Assembly: GCF_009711185.1 (NCBI RefSeq)
Contig: NZ_WMIF01000021.1
Location: 1-64,000, forward strand
Source of the DNA: Paracoccus limosus
Lineage (GTDB): Bacteria > Pseudomonadota > Alphaproteobacteria > Rhodobacterales > Rhodobacteraceae
DNA: 64,000 bases
Direction of reading: 5' to 3'
In this document: in pieces, positions 63,700 through 64,000 of the stretch
How the letters are laid out: every line of letters starts with the position of its first letter
How positions within the stretch are numbered: the stretch's first letter is position 1
The notes under the pieces: model-generated
Databases searched by the model: none
What the model saw: only the letters and a program-made list of their open reading frames with translations
What the model was told of the DNA's origin: nothing
Translations under genes and position numbers: made by a program

Positions 63700-64000
63700 A
63701 TGCGTCTTGCTGACATCGCCGATCAAATCGCACCACACTTGAACCGGGACGCCGCGTGGCTGCATGGAACGCTGCGCAATCCCACAATGAAAGCCCATTT
63801 GGGTGGCACGCCAGGTCCGACCGCAAAAAGCCCGACCGAATATGACCATGCCGATATGGTTCGCGCCTTTGTGCTGCTGGTTGCGCAACTGTCCGATGTG
63901 AACGGCGCCGATCTGGCGAAGGTCGCGGCAGCATTGGAGGTTCGGAGGGCCGCTTTGCAGGATGCGCCTGGCGGCTTGGTGCCTCGGGCACTGGATGAAA
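63700..64000 (+). CDS. Hypothetical protein, 5' part (cut by window end)
   Basis: An open frame of 100 codons runs from ATG 63700 to the window end with no stop. AAGGAG lies nine bases upstream, a strong ribosome site. The product starts MRLADIADQIAPHLNRDAAW and contains EYDHADMVRAFVLLVAQLSD, helical and DNA-binding-like in character but not recognised. An in-frame ATG at 63679 overlaps the AAGGAG region and is less likely. Confidence 0.65.
   Translation, partial: MRLADIADQIAPHLNRDAAWLHGTLRNPTMKAHLGGTPGPTAKSPTEYDHADMVRAFVLLVAQLSDVNGADLAKVAAALEVRRAALQDAPGGLVPRALDE

Larger units (their letters stand above)
57418..64000. mobile_element. Prophage-like or phage-satellite-like element, left part (runs off window)
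   Basis: After tRNA-Ala the gene content switches to phage-type: primase-helicase, terminase small and large subunits, then small ORFs. Base composition looks less GC-rich than the flanking genes. No integrase, repressor, portal or capsid gene occurs in these 6.6 kb. The left boundary at the tRNA 3' end is inferred; the right end and a repeated att core are outside the window. It could be an intact prophage, a remnant or a satellite. Confidence 0.75.

Noticed and set aside
63420..63713. 97-codon plus-strand frame
   Set aside because: It runs through the hairpins and has no ribosome site; the well-supported start in this region is ATG 63700 in another frame.

Overview
The window reads as a chromosomal segment of a high-GC alphaproteobacterium of the Rhodobacteraceae, most likely a Paracoccus or close relative. 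This rests on gene content and order (yajC-secD-secF-small ORF-ccmABCDG followed by hisC-tyrA; motB-flgE-flgK-flgL-flgI; two DUF2125 proteins; pqiA-pqiA-pqiB-pqiC) and on GC-rich codon use. The species cannot be fixed from the sequence alone.

Layout. 1-448: the 3' end of an IS5-type transposase and an 18-copy heptanucleotide array. 449-6239 (minus): a flagellar block transcribed motB, flgE, flgK, flgL, flgI, stopping at the IS edge. 6355-10414 (plus): a Pqi/MCE lipid-transport operon. 10517-15051 (minus): DUF2125, pmbA, a cysQ-like phosphatase and a flavin reductase. 15140-18222: a crotonase without catalytic glutamates, DUF2853, ahcY and a small exported protein. 18370-25803 (plus): glucokinase, then tamA-tamB. 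25895-29148 (plus): a twin operator, marR, a DHA2-type MFS pump and an HlyD adaptor in one overlapping operon. 29224-31981: dusA convergent with mazG and an APH-fold kinase. 32239-40499 (plus): protein export (yajC, secD, secF), cytochrome c maturation (ccmA, B, C, D, G), hisC and tyrA. 40518-45617: a second DUF2125, a ChaC-like gene and a MotA/TolQ plus OmpA stator-like pair. 45689-50483: a GT8 glycosyltransferase, a NYN nuclease, folK, rpoZ and a bifunctional Rel/Spo enzyme. 50487-53899 (minus): a Puu-type polyamine degradation operon, divergent from a class V aminotransferase. 55210-57417: a small lipoprotein, trigger factor and tRNA-Ala(GGC). 57418-64000: a prophage-like or satellite-like element starting next to the tRNA. 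It carries a primase-helicase, small and large terminase subunits, several small ORFs and three unusual inverted-repeat regions. It runs off the window.

Genes working together: Pqi and TamAB both serve envelope lipid or outer-membrane homeostasis. SecDF exports proteins and Ccm delivers heme and reductant for periplasmic cytochromes. Rel/Spo and omega are expected to be co-transcribed in the stringent-response neighbourhood. The Puu genes convert putrescine through gamma-glutamyl intermediates.

The most unusual features are: the 18-bp inverted repeat with nested hairpins after the phage primase; the 66-nt near-perfect hairpin at 63612-63677; a stand-alone stator pair resembling ZorA/ZorB; five internal TamB repeats spaced exactly 99 codons apart; and two structured intergenic repeats whose stems differ by compensatory changes. 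I did not find a complete, clearly new multi-gene system. The phage-like end and the stator pair are the best candidates.
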